33,487 nucleotides of DNA from an uncultured Muribaculaceae bacterium (GTDB lineage: Bacteria > Bacteroidota > Bacteroidia > Bacteroidales > Muribaculaceae): contig CALUMJ010000030.1 in the NCBI GenBank assembly GCA_944321715.1, positions 1-33,487 on the forward strand, read 5' to 3'. Each line of letters begins with the position of its first letter. Within the stretch, counting starts at the first letter, position 1. This document shows, piece after piece, positions 25,903 through 33,487 of the stretch. Position numbers and translations under genes: made by a program. A model generated the notes under the pieces. The model did not search any database. It was not told where the DNA came from and saw only the letters and a list, made by a program, of their open reading frames with translations.

Positions 25903-26175
25903 ATGAACAAGACGGAATTAGTCAACGCTATTGCTGAAGAAGCCAAACTGTCGAAAGTGGATGCCAAAGCCGCCCTCGACGCTACGTTAAAAGCAATCAC
26001 CGATGCGCTTGCCGCCGACGACAAAGTGGCTTTGGTGGGGTTCGGCACTTTCATGGTGAGTGAGAAATCGGCACGGGTTGGCATTAACCCTTCCACTAAA
26101 GAAAAAATACAAATACCTGCCAAGAAAGTTGTGAAGTTCAAACCTGGTGCTGAACTTGGCGAGGCTGTGAAATAA
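25903..26175 (+). CDS. HU-family DNA-binding protein
   Basis: 90-residue histone-like protein that bends and compacts DNA as a dimer. The ATG at 25903 (MNKTELVNAIA) is a classical HU N-terminus, so the 18-residue upstream extension is not real. Two helices are followed by the beta-arm region with GFGTFMVSEKSARVGINPSTKEKIQIPAKK, including the conserved arm-tip NP (N65-P66), and the C-terminal VKFKPG. Strong promoter upstream, strong terminator downstream: monocistronic, probably highly expressed. Confidence 0.95.
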   Translation: MNKTELVNAIAEEAKLSKVDAKAALDATLKAITDALAADDKVALVGFGTFMVSEKSARVGINPSTKEKIQIPAKKVVKFKPGAELGEAVK

Positions 26176-26242
26176 AGTGTTTTTTTCCCCATTTGGTCCT
26201 TATTATGGCTTAAAGAAAAGATAAAAAGGACTTTTAAGACAT

Positions 26243-26303
26243 AATGCACCATACATGCATTTGTTGCCATATAATGGCAGGCATGACATGTGGTGCATTT
26301 TTT
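26243..26303 (+). terminator. Terminator after HU gene
   Basis: Long hairpin: AATGCACCA (26243-26251) pairs with TGGTGCATT (26291-26299), an inner CATGC/GCATG and a TGCCAT-ATA-ATGGCA tip continue it, and a T run (26298-26303) ends it. Located 68 nt after the HU stop. Confidence 0.8.
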
Positions 26304-26340
26304 GTGCTTTGGGAGGTGTGCCGTGATGCACTATTAAAGG

Positions 26341-26514
26341 GGATGTATCAAAATTAGCATCAATCTGGTTCGTAGGGACGCACGGCTCGTGCGTCCGCGT
26401 GCTACAAGGTACTATTAAATCGCTATGTTTCAACCTGATATACGCCTATTGGCGCAGCGGACGCACGAGCCGTGCGTCCCTACGAAATCGCTTAAATCTG
26501 CATTTTGATACACC
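26341..26514 (+). mobile_element. MITE/BIME-like element, copy 3 (174 bp)
   Basis: Ends are GGATGTATCAAAAT and ATTTTGATACACC. Inside is GTAG plus the GGACGCACG hairpin, with its inverse near the right end; the centre closely matches the copy at 314-485 (GCTATGTTTCAA then GATATACGCCTA). It lies between the HU terminator and the end of the TatD gene. The rest of the spacer (26515-26654) shows nothing I can name. Confidence 0.75.
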
Positions 26515-26654
26515 CTCGTTAATCGTTATGGCTTAAATTGGTATGCGTCCGATTGCGTAGTGGACGCGTATCATAATTGCGATATTCCCAGTTTGTGGCA
26601 TGGGTGGGTAGCCATTTCAGTACACATTTTGCGGCTTCAATTGGCAGTGTGCCG

Positions 26655-27422
26655 TTATGGCTGCAGTCCGAAGAGGTTTCGGGCATTGGCGTCGGTGATG
26701 TCAGAAACTTGCTGTGGCGTAAGACCCATATTCGAGGCGATGCACGAAGCGATGAGCGGAATGTATGCGCTCTCGTTGCGGCGGCCACGGTGCGGAACTG
26801 GTGCCAAATAGGGTGAGTCGGTTTCGAGCAAGATGCGGTCGATGCCGATTTCGGGCAATACTGCCGGCACTTGCGACCGCTTGAAAGTTGCCACCCCGTT
26901 GATGCCAAAGTAGAAATCGCCGTAGCGGCGTATGCGCCTCACATCGTCGGCTGTGCCGCCGAAGCTATGAAACACTCCGCATGGGAGTCGCTCAAACTTG
27001 TCGAACACTTCGAGTACCTCGTCTATGCCGTTGCGGCAATGTATGATGATGGGCAGGTCGCGGGCCAACGCCCAACCGATTTGCTCGGCCAGAGCTTCTT
27101 GCTGCTCGGCACGGTAGGTCTGGTCCCAATACATGTCGATACCTATTTCGCCTATTGCCACGAAATGCTGCTTGTCGAGCATTGCCGCTATGCTGTCGAG
27201 TGCCGTGCGGTAGTCGCTATTGACCTCGGTGGGGTGCAGCCCCATAGCCATTGATGTGTAGGCAGGATATTCGGCATGGAGTTCATACATCGGTTCGATG
27301 GTTGTGAGGTCAACATTCGGCAATACTATGTGGCTCACCCCGGCTGCTTGCGCACGAGCCACAGTGTCGTGGCGGTCGCCGTCAAATTCAGGCAGGTATA
27401 TGTGCGAGTGTGTGTCAATCAT
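26655..27422 (-). CDS. TatD-family metal-dependent hydrolase
   Basis: The 255-residue product starts at the ATG at 27422 (MIDTHSHIYLPEF), which carries the metal-binding HSH of the amidohydrolase fold; the longer upstream frame overlaps the synthase gene and is spurious. Other family motifs: GEIGIDMYWD near 90, IIHCRNG near 124, GVFHSFGGT near 149 and LLETDSPYLAP near 200. Members are cytoplasmic 3'-5' DNases/RNases or related phosphodiesterases. The start overlaps the stop of the polyprenyl synthase by 4 nt, so it is the last gene of that operon. Confidence 0.93.
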   Translation of the reverse strand: MIDTHSHIYLPEFDGDRHDTVARAQAAGVSHIVLPNVDLTTIEPMYELHAEYPAYTSMAMGLHPTEVNSDYRTALDSIAAMLDKQHFVAIGEIGIDMYWDQTYRAEQQEALAEQIGWALARDLPIIIHCRNGIDEVLEVFDKFERLPCGVFHSFGGTADDVRRIRRYGDFYFGINGVATFKRSQVPAVLPEIGIDRILLETDSPYLAPVPHRGRRNESAYIPLIASCIASNMGLTPQQVSDITDANARNLFGLQP

Positions 27423-28396
27423 TTTTTGCGGCGCAATAGCATTGTGGCGAAGTCGGCAAATGCCGTTTGTGCCTGTTCGTTCATTTTCACGGCATCGAGC
27501 CATTTGAGCGATTGGATAGTGTATTGCTCGATAGCTTTTTCGGCCTTGCGGTCGATGCCAAGGCGTGTGTATATATCCCTGACAGCCGCAATCTTGTCGG
27601 CACGGTGGGCAGGGTTGTTGTCGGCGAGCCACGTTTTGAGCGTGGTTGCAATATCGCCGGAGGCTTCGCCCAAGGCGTTGATTAGCATGAAAGTCTTTTT
27701 GTTGTTGGCAATGTCGCCGCCAATCTCCTTGCCGAAAGTGCGCTCGTCGCCATACACGTCGAGCCAGTCGTCTTGCAACTGGAATGCCAGCCCGAGGTCG
27801 CAGCCATAGTTGTAGAGTGCGTCGGCAGCATCATTGTCGGCTCCGCCTATTATTGCCCCTATTTTGCAAGCGCAGCCTATCAATACGCTTGTCTTGAGGC
27901 GTATCATGTGGATATATTCGCTTTCGGCCACGTCGTTGCGCTGCTCGAAATCCACGTCGTATTGCTGCCCTTCATATACTTCCATTGCCGTGCTGTTGAA
28001 TGTGGCAAGCACTTGCGGCAACACGTCGGCAGGGGTGCGGGCTATGTATTGTCCTGCCATTGTGAGCATTGCATCGCCCGACAGGATTGCAGTGTTGTCA
28101 TTCCACTTCACATGCACTGTCGGTTGCCCGCGGCGCACGTCGGCACGGTCCATCACATCGTCGTGCAGCAGCGTGAAATTATGGTACAGTTCTATGCCCA
28201 CGGCGGCATCGGTGGCCGTGGCGGGATTGCCCGAGAAAGCGTCGCAGGCCATCAACGTCAGCACCGGGCGCAGCCGTTTGCCGCCGAGAGCCATTGTGTA
28301 GGCTATGGGTTCATACAGTCCTGCCGGCATGGCCGGATATTGTATTGCCGCTACGGCGCGGTTTGCCATTTCCACATATTCCTCAAATTTCAGCAT
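27419..28396 (-). CDS. Polyprenyl (short-chain) diphosphate synthase
   Basis: Condenses isopentenyl diphosphate with allylic diphosphates; cytoplasmic. 325 residues. Key motifs: GGKRLRP (38-44), first Asp-rich motif LLHDDVMD (DDxxD, 79-83), second Asp-rich motif LQDDWLD (207-213), and KTS (168-170). Five residues before the first motif is the aromatic F74, which in this family usually limits chain length to farnesyl or geranylgeranyl; this is inference. It lies 16 nt after a lipoprotein gene and overlaps the TatD gene by 4 nt. Confidence 0.92.
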   Translation of the reverse strand: MLKFEEYVEMANRAVAAIQYPAMPAGLYEPIAYTMALGGKRLRPVLTLMACDAFSGNPATATDAAVGIELYHNFTLLHDDVMDRADVRRGQPTVHVKWNDNTAILSGDAMLTMAGQYIARTPADVLPQVLATFNSTAMEVYEGQQYDVDFEQRNDVAESEYIHMIRLKTSVLIGCACKIGAIIGGADNDAADALYNYGCDLGLAFQLQDDWLDVYGDERTFGKEIGGDIANNKKTFMLINALGEASGDIATTLKTWLADNNPAHRADKIAAVRDIYTRLGIDRKAEKAIEQYTIQSLKWLDAVKMNEQAQTAFADFATMLLRRKK

Positions 28397-28412
28397 GGTG
28401 GTGTGTCAAGTT

Positions 28413-29045
28413 TTATTGTTGTTGGTAAATAGTCATGAAATCGTTGAATTGCTTTTCGTTGAGCTGCTTGCGCAGAGCCTCGATGGCACCGATGGCTTCT
28501 GCCGGGTTGGTTGCTGCCATTTCGCTCACAGCCCTTGCAAGGCGAGGAATGCTTGCCACGCGCCGATATACGGTCATCTGCCGTTCGACGGGCAATTGGT
28601 CGATGTAGCGTTGGAATGCCGTGTCGAATGTGTCGCGTTCCTTGAGCATGTTCCTGCTGGCGTATGTGTCGCGTGCCAGTGTTACAGATGTGATGATTTG
28701 CAGCCTTGTGACGGCGGTGTCGGCAATGAGGCTGTCGCAGCACAGCCGCGCCGCCTCCCAGCCAGCCCATTGCGGGTCGTAAAGTAGCGTTAGCATGACT
28801 GCCCGTGTCGGCATGTCGTGGCAATTCAGCATGAGCAGTTGGCGCGCTTCCACGGCTTGCACGGTATCCATTGCAGCTAACCATGCGGTAATGTCATCGG
28901 CCGCTTCGGGTAGGCTGTCGCTGTTTACGGCCACCGACAAGCGTGTGGCAAGTTGTGTCGCGTATGCCCTGTCGGGGCGGTTGTTGCAACTTTGCGTGGT
29001 GAGAGCCGTTGCGGCAATTGCCAGAGCCAGAATCAAGCGTATCAT
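28413..29045 (-). CDS. Putative lipoprotein, unknown function
   Basis: The 210-residue product has a lipoprotein signal (ALTTQSC, Cys20). The rest is mainly helical, with no family I recognise; it is rich in Ala, Asp and Arg (TAWLAAMDTVQAVEARQLL, AATNPAEAIGAIEALRKQL). It overlaps the upstream small lipoprotein gene by 4 nt and precedes the polyprenyl synthase, so it is one of four genes in that operon. Function not inferable. Confidence 0.75.
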   Translation of the reverse strand: MIRLILALAIAATALTTQSCNNRPDRAYATQLATRLSVAVNSDSLPEAADDITAWLAAMDTVQAVEARQLLMLNCHDMPTRAVMLTLLYDPQWAGWEAARLCCDSLIADTAVTRLQIITSVTLARDTYASRNMLKERDTFDTAFQRYIDQLPVERQMTVYRRVASIPRLARAVSEMAATNPAEAIGAIEALRKQLNEKQFNDFMTIYQQQ

Positions 29046-29383
29046 TTCTTTCTCCGGGCTTGTATGCTTGCAGCGGGGTTAAACATCTCTTCGGCAAGCT
29101 GGCTGTTGCGCACGGCCATCTGTCGGCGGAATGTGGCATCGAATGTGTCGGCAGCTGCGGTGTCGCCAGTCAGCAAGTATTCGCTTTGCACGGCTTTCGC
29201 TGCCAATATGCTGTTTTGCAATGCCATCAGCCCTATGCTGTCGGCTGCAGCCACGCTGTCGGCCGCGGCAATGGCACGGTTGCGAGCCTCGTCGATGCGT
29301 GGCGACACGCTTTCGGGCTGGCTACAGGCTGCCGCCGCAATCACTATTGCCAATGGCAATGTGTAATGGAGTATTTTGCTCAT
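29042..29383 (-). CDS. Small putative lipoprotein
   Basis: The 113-residue product has a lipoprotein signal (IAAAAC, Cys20) and an Ala-rich, probably helical or coiled mature part (NRAIAAADSVAAADSIGL). The C-terminus is basic (SIQARRKK). First gene of the four-gene operon; a TAAATTTG element lies 18 nt upstream. No recognised domain; its coupling to the next gene suggests the two lipoproteins work together. Confidence 0.7.
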   Translation of the reverse strand: MSKILHYTLPLAIVIAAAACSQPESVSPRIDEARNRAIAAADSVAAADSIGLMALQNSILAAKAVQSEYLLTGDTAAADTFDATFRRQMAVRNSQLAEEMFNPAASIQARRKK

Positions 29384-29400
29384 CGTCGTTTATTGTCATG

Positions 29401-29408
29401 CAAATTTA
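29401..29408 (-). promoter_or_regulatory. Candidate -7 element of the lipoprotein-synthase-TatD unit
   Basis: Minus-strand TAAATTTG, full -7 match, 18 nt before the ATG at 29383. -33 not clear. Confidence 0.45.
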
Positions 29409-29498
29409 CGAAGTAAGTGCCTGTTTAGATTTCCACATATCCTAAATTATGTTAAGTAACTGCTTGCGTGTTGTTTTCATGGAAAACAGTGTGTGGCA

Positions 29499-29530
29499 AT
29501 TGCATATATCGGTTTTTATCGGTACATTTG
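29499..29530 (+). promoter_or_regulatory. Candidate promoter of the Sel1-repeat gene
   Basis: ATTG (29499-29502), 20 nt, TACATTTG (29523-29530), giving a leader of about 160 nt. The rest of the 29384-29697 spacer holds no other feature I can support. Confidence 0.4.
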
Positions 29531-29697
29531 TATGTGGGTTAGAGCTTCGGGTCTGAGTTGTTGCCGTATGCAGCTTGTACTGTAAGGAAATAGATGTCGA
29601 GTTGCAATAAAATATCGCCCCAAATAGCGAGTGCAGGGAGGGTGACGAAATCGTCCGAGAGTGTAATCAGCAACTTTTAATAAACACACATTGCATT

Positions 29698-31107
29698 ATG
29701 GAAGAAAGAAACATCAACGGAAATAGGTCGGCAGATGAGAGGTATTGTGCTGCCAAGGAATTACGGTACGTCATTGGAAATATGTGTGATGTGAATTTGG
29801 CAGACTTGGGGTTGTGTGAAGAAAACGACATTTCTGATATTAGATGGCTGAAAGACATGTGGAATAAAATAAAGAATAGGTGCCTATCTCCAAAGTCGTA
29901 CAAACAGGCAAAAAAATCATTTTTCAACGAAAGCTTGGTGCGTCTATTGCATTCGTATGATGGCCCATTTTTCCGAGGTATAAAAGTGATTTGCGATGAC
30001 CGATTCGGTAAATGGCATGAAATAATGTGTTGTCGGGAGGTGGCCGAGGTCGCTGTGGCGGCATTTGTGAAATTGGCTCAAGATGGTTATGTCAAGGCGT
30101 ACCCATACGCCGCATTGGCGTATATGGGGCGGGATAACGACAAATTTGAGCATTACGGACTTTTGTCGCTCGGCAATGAAGGTTGCAACTGGATTGGCGA
30201 GCAATTAGGCGATTATTATAGCGAATTGTCGCAATATGCCACGGCGGCAAAGTGTTATGAAATGGCTTTTGATTCGGACTGTCGCAGCGATGTCGCCTAC
30301 AAGCTTGGTGTGATGTATGAAGAGGGCAAGGGCGTGGAAAGGAACATCGAGCGAGCAAAAGAGTTGTACAAGATAAGTATCGCAGGAGATGACAGCTTCT
30401 ATCCCGAGAACAGCGAGGCATACCGCCGGTTTGTCGCCTTGGGCGGCGGTGCCGTGTATGACCCTCAATTATTCCGCGCGGCCGAGGGAAAAGTGGGTAG
30501 CACATTGTCGGCCGAGAAGTTGTTTGACAAGGGTAAAGACCTTGTACGAGGCTTCATTGAAAAAGACCCATACAAGGGCTATGCCTACATCAAAGCGGCT
30601 GCCGACATGGGGCTTCCCGATGCGATGGCAGAAATAAGCAAAATGTATATCGACCCGATATACGGGCTTGACGATGCCGATGCTTCGAGAACATACGCCG
30701 ACCGTGCCATTGCGAAGTACAAGGAACTGGCCGAACAGAACGACGAGGGTGCGTGCCTTACGCTCGGCGATTGCTATTACCGGGGTGAATTGGGCTGTGA
30801 TAAAAACATCGGACTGGCATGGAAATATTATAAACTCGGGGCTGACCTTGGAAATATGCACTGCCTGAGGTATTGTGGAGAAATTTGCGAAGCCCGCGGT
30901 GATTATGCGATGGCCGCGAGATATTACCAGAAGTCGGCCGATAAGGGTAGCAACATGGCGGCATACGCCCTTGCCAATATGTATGCCGAAGGTCGCGGCG
31001 TGGCGCGTGACCGGGCCAAAGCCATCCAGCTATATCAGAGGTGCGCCAACGACAGGAATTGGACTTGCTGGGTTGAAGCCGAGCAAAAATTGAAATATAT
31101 CTGTTGA
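29698..31107 (+). CDS. Sel1-like repeat protein
   Basis: The 469-residue protein has no signal peptide and is therefore probably cytoplasmic. The N-terminal ~110 residues show no known domain. Alpha-helical Sel1/TPR-like repeats follow: about 165-190 (GEQLGDYYSELSQYATAAKCYEMA), 198-228 (AYKLGVMYEEGKGVERNIERA), 350-382, 385-416 and 420-450 (AYALANMYAEGRGVARDRAKA). The G-V-x-R/K-D/N-xxxA signature is typical. These repeats form protein-binding superhelices; partner unknown. A membrane protein and a secreted protein follow closely in the same direction. Confidence 0.85.
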   Translation: MEERNINGNRSADERYCAAKELRYVIGNMCDVNLADLGLCEENDISDIRWLKDMWNKIKNRCLSPKSYKQAKKSFFNESLVRLLHSYDGPFFRGIKVICDDRFGKWHEIMCCREVAEVAVAAFVKLAQDGYVKAYPYAALAYMGRDNDKFEHYGLLSLGNEGCNWIGEQLGDYYSELSQYATAAKCYEMAFDSDCRSDVAYKLGVMYEEGKGVERNIERAKELYKISIAGDDSFYPENSEAYRRFVALGGGAVYDPQLFRAAEGKVGSTLSAEKLFDKGKDLVRGFIEKDPYKGYAYIKAAADMGLPDAMAEISKMYIDPIYGLDDADASRTYADRAIAKYKELAEQNDEGACLTLGDCYYRGELGCDKNIGLAWKYYKLGADLGNMHCLRYCGEICEARGDYAMAARYYQKSADKGSNMAAYALANMYAEGRGVARDRAKAIQLYQRCANDRNWTCWVEAEQKLKYIC

Positions 31108-31115
31108 CAGTATTA

Positions 31116-31664
31116 ATGTACAAGGAAATGGAAGAAGAAAAGAAACGGCATGGCTGCGTCGCATGGTGGCTGGCGCTGGGATTGGTGGGAAGTGGATTTG
31201 CGGTTCTCTCCTATATCTCCAAAGCATTTGTGAAAATTAGTACAAGCGAAATGGCTATATGCTGTGGTGCGTGTGCAATTTTGGCGGCTACCATACTGCT
31301 GGGTGTGGTGCTGCTGATGGAGTGGAAAAAGAATGGCTTTGCGCTGATGGTGGCTGCTGCGCTGTTGTTTTGCGCCGTCAGCATATTTTGGCTTGGTGTC
31401 AACTGGATTTTGCAAGTGGCATGTACGCTGTTAGGCATAGCCATTTGGTATGCCATCTTGCAAATAAGGCAAGACGGCGTTTCGGCATGGAGCCAGATGG
31501 AGCCGGGCTGGAGTGTAAAACAGCCGCGCAGGCTTTATCCAGCTTTTGCGCTTGTGTGCACTGTCATTGTGGTGCTTGCCGCCGTGGCCTATTGCATAAA
31601 AAAGGACAATGAGAGCAAAGAAAATCATGGCAGCCGCATAGTCGTTGAGCAAGTTGACAACTGA
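31116..31664 (+). CDS. Membrane protein, unknown function
   Basis: About 182 residues with five hydrophobic segments (roughly 15-35, 45-68, 73-90, 90-110 and 145-165) separated by short charged loops. The ATG at 31116 is preferred; the TTG at 31104 overlapping the Sel1 stop and the ATG at 31128 are alternatives. Hydrophilic N-terminus (MYKEMEEEKKRHG) and C-terminus (KKDNESKENHG). No family recognised. It starts 8 nt after the Sel1-repeat gene, so the two are likely translated from one message. Confidence 0.75.
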   Translation: MYKEMEEEKKRHGCVAWWLALGLVGSGFAVLSYISKAFVKISTSEMAICCGACAILAATILLGVVLLMEWKKNGFALMVAAALLFCAVSIFWLGVNWILQVACTLLGIAIWYAILQIRQDGVSAWSQMEPGWSVKQPRRLYPAFALVCTVIVVLAAVAYCIKKDNESKENHGSRIVVEQVDN

Positions 31665-31702
31665 TGCGTTGGCTTCGTGGAGCAAAGTCAAAATAAAAAA
31701 AT

Positions 31703-32152
31703 ATGCTTATGAGAAAGTTTTTAATGCGCATGGTGGTAGTGGCGGCACTCTTTATTGGCGGTGCGGCATCATCATTTTCGCAGCCGATAGACATCGACAA
31801 GTGCAAGTCAATCATTGAAATGACGGCCGATAGCAAGCCATCGGCCAGGCAAATCAGTTTCATGATAGAGCAATGCCGTATAGTCGCTGATATTTATATG
31901 GCCGAGGCAAACCGCATAAAGAAAATCCCGACAGTACAAGGTCGGGAAGATGCTGCCGATGAGGCGAATAGGGCTTATGCCAATGAGTATCGGGTATATG
32001 AACGCATGATGCGCATATTGAAAGGGCAATTGCGCAGCGATAATGCTGCATTAGGACGGCTCAATGCTGTGGAAATAGAGCATCTTGCCAACGACGACAA
32101 ATATATCAACCAACTGTTTACGATATTCCGCAGTGGATATGAATTGCAGTAG
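31703..32152 (+). CDS. Secreted protein, unknown function
   Basis: 149 residues with a signal peptide (MLMRKFLMRMVVVAALFIGGAA, cleavage likely near SFSQ-PIDI) and a helical mature part with conserved-looking charged residues. The start could also be the ATG at 31709. No recognised domain. It lies 38 nt after the membrane-protein gene and is probably third in the operon. Function unknown. Confidence 0.75.
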   Translation: MLMRKFLMRMVVVAALFIGGAASSFSQPIDIDKCKSIIEMTADSKPSARQISFMIEQCRIVADIYMAEANRIKKIPTVQGREDAADEANRAYANEYRVYERMMRILKGQLRSDNAALGRLNAVEIEHLANDDKYINQLFTIFRSGYELQ

Positions 32153-32183
32153 GAAGTCAAAATGACCTATTCTCTCGGTTGGA

Positions 32184-32355
32184 GGTGTATCAAAATGTAG
32201 ATTTGTGCAATTTTGTAGGGACGCACGGCTCGTGCGTCCGCTGCGCAATTAGACACATATTCTATTAATTTACAGATGGTTAATTACGTCTTGCGGCACT
32301 CGGACGCACGAGCCGTGCGTCCCTACGAGGTGGGTCATGCCAATTTTGATACACC
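32184..32355 (-). mobile_element. MITE/BIME-like element, copy 4 (172 bp)
   Basis: Ends GGTGTATCAAAAT (32184) and ATTTTGATACACC (32343-32355) are perfect 13-bp inverted repeats. It contains the two inverted GTAG-GGACGCACG hairpin units. Its centre reads as the complement of the copy at 17476-17648 (CCGAGTGCCGCAAGAC and CTGTAAAT), so it is inserted in the opposite orientation. It fills the space between the secreted-protein gene and a convergent lipoprotein gene. Confidence 0.75.
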
Positions 32356-32372
32356 TTCGAACGGGAACGGGG

Positions 32373-32834
32373 TCATTTCCCGTAGGATCCGTATGTGACT
32401 TTTACATTCCCGGCCATGTCGTCGTGCTTGGGCACTACGCAAGCGCATACCCGGCAATAGAGTTCCCTTGCGGCAGAGTTGTCATAAACATAATCAATCG
32501 ACAAGTGGTAAGTGCCTTCATATTTGGCGTACCTTAGATTTATGTCGTAAGTGCAAATCTCCGCGTCTTCCAAACTTGCAAGCAATATTATTGTGTAGGC
32601 ATCAAAATCGCAATCTTGCAACGCATCCATCACCGATGGAATATTGGCAGTCACAAGTTGCAATGTTTCAATGTCGTTTATGACGTAGGCTGTGAGGTTT
32701 TCAAAATTATCGAAAACGCTGCGTGGGAAATCCTCACAATACTGTTCCACTATTGGAATATCCTCCATATACACTTTCTCGTTGCTGCATGAATGTAGCA
32801 ACAACACGCACATTAAAATTTGGAGATACTTCAT
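32373..32834 (-). CDS. Putative lipoprotein, unknown function
   Basis: The 153-residue product has a lipoprotein signal (LLLHSC, Cys16; MKYLQILMC start). The mature part contains several cysteines (CTYDINL, LYCRVCACVVP) and aromatic and aspartate-rich stretches. No family recognised. The nearest upstream feature is the hairpin at 32874-32914, so it is probably transcribed on its own. Its 3' end lies 18 bp from the MITE-like copy 4. Confidence 0.75.
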   Translation of the reverse strand: MKYLQILMCVLLLHSCSNEKVYMEDIPIVEQYCEDFPRSVFDNFENLTAYVINDIETLQLVTANIPSVMDALQDCDFDAYTIILLASLEDAEICTYDINLRYAKYEGTYHLSIDYVYDNSAARELYCRVCACVVPKHDDMAGNVKVTYGSYGK

Positions 32835-32873
32835 TGCGTTAGCTTATTAGGTATATGATACTTGTTTGTAACG

Positions 32874-32914
32874 AAATAGGCTGCGCCCGTCGTTGGGAAC
32901 GCAGCCTATTTTTT
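32874..32914. terminator. Terminator hairpin
   Basis: AAATAGGCTGCG (32874-32885) pairs with CGCAGCCTATTT (32900-32911), with an inner CCC/GGG and a T run on the plus side (32909-32914). On the minus strand it follows the GH97 gene and separates it from the lipoprotein gene. Confidence 0.75.
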
Positions 32915-32934
32915 GCAGTTATTGTTGCTATTGA

Positions 32935-33487
<553 letters not shown>

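Noticed and set aside
27423-27632. 70-residue N-terminal extension of the TatD frame
   Set aside because: It would overlap the polyprenyl synthase gene; MIDTHSH at 27422 is the standard family start.

Overview
The window looks like a chromosome segment from a Bacteroidales bacterium, perhaps Muribaculaceae-like (family level is a guess). The evidence is: Bacteroidetes-type promoters (TTTG, about 19 nt, then TAnnTTTG) before many genes; few Shine-Dalgarno sequences; a GH97 glycosidase; a fused gamma-alpha 2-oxoacid:ferredoxin oxidoreductase; and many lipoproteins.

Layout. 1-785: no gene, a mosaic of palindromic repeats. 789-3655 (-): korA-korB, 2-oxoacid:ferredoxin oxidoreductase. 3942-8800 (-): three tandem WG-repeat lipoprotein genes. 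They share a recently duplicated block, and the first is broken by one nonsense codon. 9054-10724 (+): a DUF362/ferredoxin protein and a GNAT acetyltransferase. 10725-11118: repeats. 11119-12906 (+): lepA. 12968-13156: a small protein. 13290-13500: a probable structured non-coding RNA with its own promoter and no obvious known family. 13670-16001 (+): acpP-fabF-rnc. 16124-17035 (+): an Rpn-family PD-(D/E)XK nuclease, followed at once by a nest of inverted-repeat elements. 17754-21964 (-): M3 peptidase, lgt and a thioredoxin-fold lipoprotein without catalytic cysteines, closed by a clear terminator. 22035-24836 (-): two rhomboid proteases and an endonuclease/exonuclease/phosphatase protein. 24995-26175 (+): a DUF169 protein and an HU protein. 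26655-29383 (-): two small lipoproteins, a polyprenyl synthase and a TatD nuclease, with start/stop overlaps. 29698-32152 (+): a Sel1-repeat protein, a membrane protein and a secreted protein. 32373-32834 (-): a lipoprotein. 32935 to the edge (-): the C-terminal part of a GH97 enzyme.

How the genes relate. acpP-fabF-rnc is a familiar core cluster for fatty acid synthesis and RNA processing. Lgt would lipidate the many predicted lipoproteins encoded nearby. The rhomboids, M3 peptidase and lipoproteins point to envelope functions, but no single pathway unites them.

Most unusual. (1) The structured RNA between lepA and acpP. (2) A dispersed family of ~173-bp elements with GGTGTATCAAAAT-type terminal inverted repeats enclosing two inverted GTAG-plus-hairpin REP-like units, sometimes nested. 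(3) The WG-repeat tandem array, with a 1,699-bp period and a nonsense-split copy.
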